Shown here in pieces: positions 22,062-23,789 of a DNA stretch of 23,789 nt; the first letter of the stretch is position 1, and each line of letters opens with the position of its first letter. The DNA is taken from assembly GCA_038198445.1 (NCBI GenBank), contig JBBPZZ010000005.1:1-23789 (forward strand). Reading direction: 5' to 3'. This DNA comes from JACDDK01 sp038198445 (GTDB lineage Bacteria > Actinomycetota > Rubrobacteria > Rubrobacterales > Rubrobacteraceae). The translations under genes were made by a program, and so were the position numbers. The notes under the pieces were generated by a model. It worked only from the letters and a program-made list of their open reading frames with translations, made no database searches and was not told the DNA's origin.

Positions 22062-22604
22062 ATGAAGACTTACGTCGCGCTCTTTAGAGGAATAAACGTC
22101 GGCGGAAACAACGTTCTGCCGATGAAGGAACTCGTAGACGCACTCGAAAGTATCGGCTCGCGGAACGTCAAGACGTATATCCAGAGCGGCAACGCGGTCT
22201 TTGAGAGCCAGGAGACGGACGCCTCGCTGCTCTCGAACCGGATTAGCGCCGCGATCGAGGAGAGCCACGGCTTTGAACCCCGAGTGCTTCTGCTGGAGTT
22301 AAGCGAAATAGAGAAGGCGGTTGAAGCGAACCCTTTCCCAGAAGCAGAGTCCGAACCCAAGACTCTGCACCTATGCTTTTTGGCTTCGGCGCCGGAGAAT
22401 CCGGATCTCCGCTCCCTCGAAGACCTCAAGAGCGGTAGTGAGCGATTTGCGCTCGCGGACAGTGTTTTCTATCTACACGCGCCTGACGGTATAGGCAGGT
22501 CCAGGCTCGCCGCGAACGCCGAGAAATTGGTAGGCGTTCCGATGACCGCTCGAAACTGGCGAACCGTGTGCAAGGTTATGGAGATGGCAAAGCGGGGCGC
22601 CTGA
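22062..22604 (+). CDS. DUF1697 family protein
   Basis: This 180-aa protein is a clear DUF1697 member: MKTYVALFRGINVGGNNVLPMKELVDALESIG, then VKTYIQSGNAVFES, EIEKAVEANPFP, DSVFYLHAPDGIGRSRL and the C-terminal MTARNWRTVCKVMEMA. The family is common in soil bacteria and its biochemical role is not established. The conserved FRGINVGG and the final TxRNWxT motif are both present, so it is intact. It is expressed from its own leaderless promoter and is convergent with the minus-strand genes at 22617-23730. Confidence 0.92.
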   Translation: MKTYVALFRGINVGGNNVLPMKELVDALESIGSRNVKTYIQSGNAVFESQETDASLLSNRISAAIEESHGFEPRVLLLELSEIEKAVEANPFPEAESEPKTLHLCFLASAPENPDLRSLEDLKSGSERFALADSVFYLHAPDGIGRSRLAANAEKLVGVPMTARNWRTVCKVMEMAKRGA

Positions 22605-22616
22605 CGGCGCGAGCCC

Positions 22617-22805
22617 TTACTTGAAACGGTATTGCCGGTACATACCGGCGCTCTCGTCCACGTCTGCTTCGGTGACGTGGTTGCGGCCCCGGCTCGCCAC
22701 GCGGTCCTCTATGCGTTTGCGGATAAAGCGGCGCATCAAGAAGGGGCTGCGCTTTATGCGGCGGTCGGCCTCGGGGTCCCAGGTAATCTGCTGTTTCTCC
22801 TGCAC
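22617..22805 (-). CDS. Small PCP_red-domain protein, 62 aa
   Basis: From GTG 22805, with SD GGAGAGAGG 6 nt upstream, the frame encodes 62 aa beginning VQEKQQITWDPEADRRIKRSPFLMRRFIRKRIEDRVASRG, then NHVTEADVDESAGMYRQ. This matches the PCP_red domain (small C-terminal domain of light-independent protochlorophyllide reductase subunit B), which also occurs as a stand-alone small protein in non-photosynthetic bacteria. The pattern W-x-x-E-A-x-x-R, P-x-x-x-R and the E of IED are visible. The function as a stand-alone protein is unknown. The longer frame to 22883 overlaps the upstream gene and lacks an SD. The gene follows the oxidoreductase by 55 nt, probably in one operon. Confidence 0.75.
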   Translation of the reverse strand: MQEKQQITWDPEADRRIKRSPFLMRRFIRKRIEDRVASRGRNHVTEADVDESAGMYRQYRFK

Positions 22806-22860
22806 TTTATACCTCTCTCCGGTGAACGACTGGCTCCGTAATTCTACCCGACTCCCGGCC

Positions 22861-23730
22861 TCAGCCGGGTCTGGCCGACTCATAGATGGCGGCCATGTCT
22901 TCCTCCCCGTATCCCGCCTCTATCGCCTCGTCGAAGCGGGCGGCCACGGCCTCGGCTATCGCCAGGTGGAGGTCCTGGGCTTCGGCGGCAGCGAGGACGA
23001 GGCCCGCGTCCTTACGCGCCAGCCTGGCGGAGAAGCTCGTCGGGAAGTCCTCCTCTATCATCATCTTCCCCTTCAACTGGGCGTAGGGAAGGCCGAGCGG
23101 ACCGCCTTCGATGGCTTCCAAGAACTGCCTGGGGTCCACGCCGGTAGCCTTCGCCAGGGCTATGGTCTCGGCCAGTACCCCGAGGAGGCCGACGATCCAG
23201 TTATTGATCACGAGCTTCAAACGGCTACCGGAACCCGCTTCCCCGAGCCAGATAGTCTTGCTTCCAACAGCCTCGAAGACAGGCTGGCGGCGTTCTCCGA
23301 GCCACTCTGGACCGGACGCGAGCACTATTAACTGGCCCTGTTCGGCGGGCTGTTTCGTCCCGAGTACCGGGGCGTCAACGTATGCGACGCCGTTCTCCTC
23401 CGCCAGACGCGCGAGCCGCTCGTTGCCCTCGATCCCGACCGTGCTCATCTGGAGCCACACGCCGCCATCGGCCAGCGCGGAGAGCGTCTCGCCACGGACG
23501 ACTTCCTCTATGGAGCCAGCGTTCGCGAGCATGGTGATGAGAAAATCCGCGCCGTCCGCCGCTTCGGCGGGAGTATCTGCTACCTTCGCGCCGTCTTCCG
23601 CGAGCGGCTCGGCTTTTTCGTGTGAGCGGTTCCAGACACGCACTTTCATACCATCCGAGATAATATTGCGCGCCATCGCGGCGCCCATGATCCCGGTTCC
23701 AAGCACAGTTACAACATTACCGTTCGCCAT
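22861..23730 (-). CDS. 3-hydroxyisobutyrate dehydrogenase-family oxidoreductase
   Basis: This 289-aa protein is a beta-hydroxyacid dehydrogenase. The N-terminal Rossmann domain has VLGTGIMGAAMARNI (G11-x-G-x-x-G16) and WNRSHEKAEPLAEDGAKVADTPAEAADGADFLITMLAN. WNRS after beta-2 suggests NADP rather than NAD. DAPVLGTKQPAEQGQLIVLASG is the substrate-binding segment. GEAGSGSRLKLVINNWIVGLLGVLAETIALAKATGVDP holds the catalytic Lys. Family members include 3-hydroxyisobutyrate, tartronate semialdehyde and glyoxylate/succinic semialdehyde reductases, and I cannot tell which this is. The SD GAAGGAGC lies about 10 nt before the ATG. Confidence 0.9.
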   Translation of the reverse strand: MANGNVVTVLGTGIMGAAMARNIISDGMKVRVWNRSHEKAEPLAEDGAKVADTPAEAADGADFLITMLANAGSIEEVVRGETLSALADGGVWLQMSTVGIEGNERLARLAEENGVAYVDAPVLGTKQPAEQGQLIVLASGPEWLGERRQPVFEAVGSKTIWLGEAGSGSRLKLVINNWIVGLLGVLAETIALAKATGVDPRQFLEAIEGGPLGLPYAQLKGKMMIEEDFPTSFSARLARKDAGLVLAAAEAQDLHLAIAEAVAARFDEAIEAGYGEEDMAAIYESARPG

Positions 23731-23766
23731 CTGCTACGCGCTCCTTCCAACTCGTCGTTAGACCTA

Positions 23767-23777
23767 CTAGACTCTAG
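23767..23777. promoter_or_regulatory. Short palindrome upstream of the oxidoreductase gene
   Basis: CTAGA-C-TCTAG is a perfect 5-bp inverted repeat with one central base, about 37-47 nt upstream of the ATG at 23730. It contains TAGAGT on the minus strand, a fair -10 box. The window ends 12 nt further on, so no -35 box can be judged. Confidence 0.3.
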
Positions 23778-23789
23778 CATCATCTTTAA

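Noticed and set aside
1..23789. tRNA, rRNA or CRISPR array
   Set aside because: No T-loop signature with a cloverleaf, no rRNA-like conserved blocks and no regularly spaced repeats of CRISPR type were seen on reading both strands.

Overview
The window looks like chromosomal DNA from a GC-rich actinomycete, most likely Rubrobacter or a close relative. The reasons are high GC combined with frequent ATA (Ile) and AGG (Arg) codons, many GTG/TTG starts, two promoters whose -10 box lies 6 nt before the start codon (leaderless transcripts), and the gene families present. The genus is an inference from these traits. No database was searched. No tRNA, rRNA or CRISPR array was seen.

Region 1 (1-3202) is an accessory, toxin-antitoxin-rich stretch. 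It opens on the minus strand with a 41-aa basic protein, preceded by a clear -10 box and Shine-Dalgarno (SD) site, and the start of a second gene cut by the window edge. Five toxin-antitoxin (TA) modules or orphan antitoxins follow: DUF433/DUF5615, an unpaired HigA-like XRE antitoxin, RHH/PIN, an unpaired AbrB/MazE antitoxin, and on the minus strand Phd/MazF. Palindromic operator candidates precede RHH/PIN and Phd/MazF. Short scraps that match the end of higA, and a six-codon stub after abrB, suggest erosion and recombination within the island.

Region 2 (3204-10260, minus strand) is a nitrogen or amine metabolism cluster. In transcription order it has an APC permease, a FluG-type glutamine synthetase-like ligase, a C39-like cysteine hydrolase, a possible 32-aa ORF, an SDR dehydrogenase and a FluG/NodGS-type amidohydrolase. 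The two halves of the eukaryotic fusion protein FluG/NodGS are therefore separate genes in one cluster. An IS110-family element in the opposite orientation sits between the ligase and the hydrolase. Its roughly 200-nt upstream non-coding region is where a bridge RNA is expected.

Region 3 (10261-12572) holds a fragment of an acetamidase/formamidase-like gene, two 23-bp direct repeats, an inverted repeat next to an SD site, and a second, divergent APC permease that ends in a 12-bp perfect hairpin.

Region 4 (12573-16289, minus strand) holds a CorA transporter with a leaderless start, a Mug-type DNA glycosylase, an Asp23/Gls24 protein with a long charged tail, and an alpha/beta hydrolase.

Region 5 (16550-21791, plus strand) is a tight run of a GCS2-type carboxylate-amine ligase, a circularly permuted ATP-grasp ligase, an AsnB-type amidotransferase of the N-acetylglutaminylglutamine type, and a DUF1028 Ntn-hydrolase. 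It reads as a pathway that makes, amidates and trims a small peptide. This is the best candidate for an undescribed system.

Region 6 (21792-23789) has a structured non-coding stretch ending in a T-run, a leaderless DUF1697 gene, a 62-aa PCP_red-like protein and a 3-hydroxyisobutyrate-dehydrogenase-family oxidoreductase.
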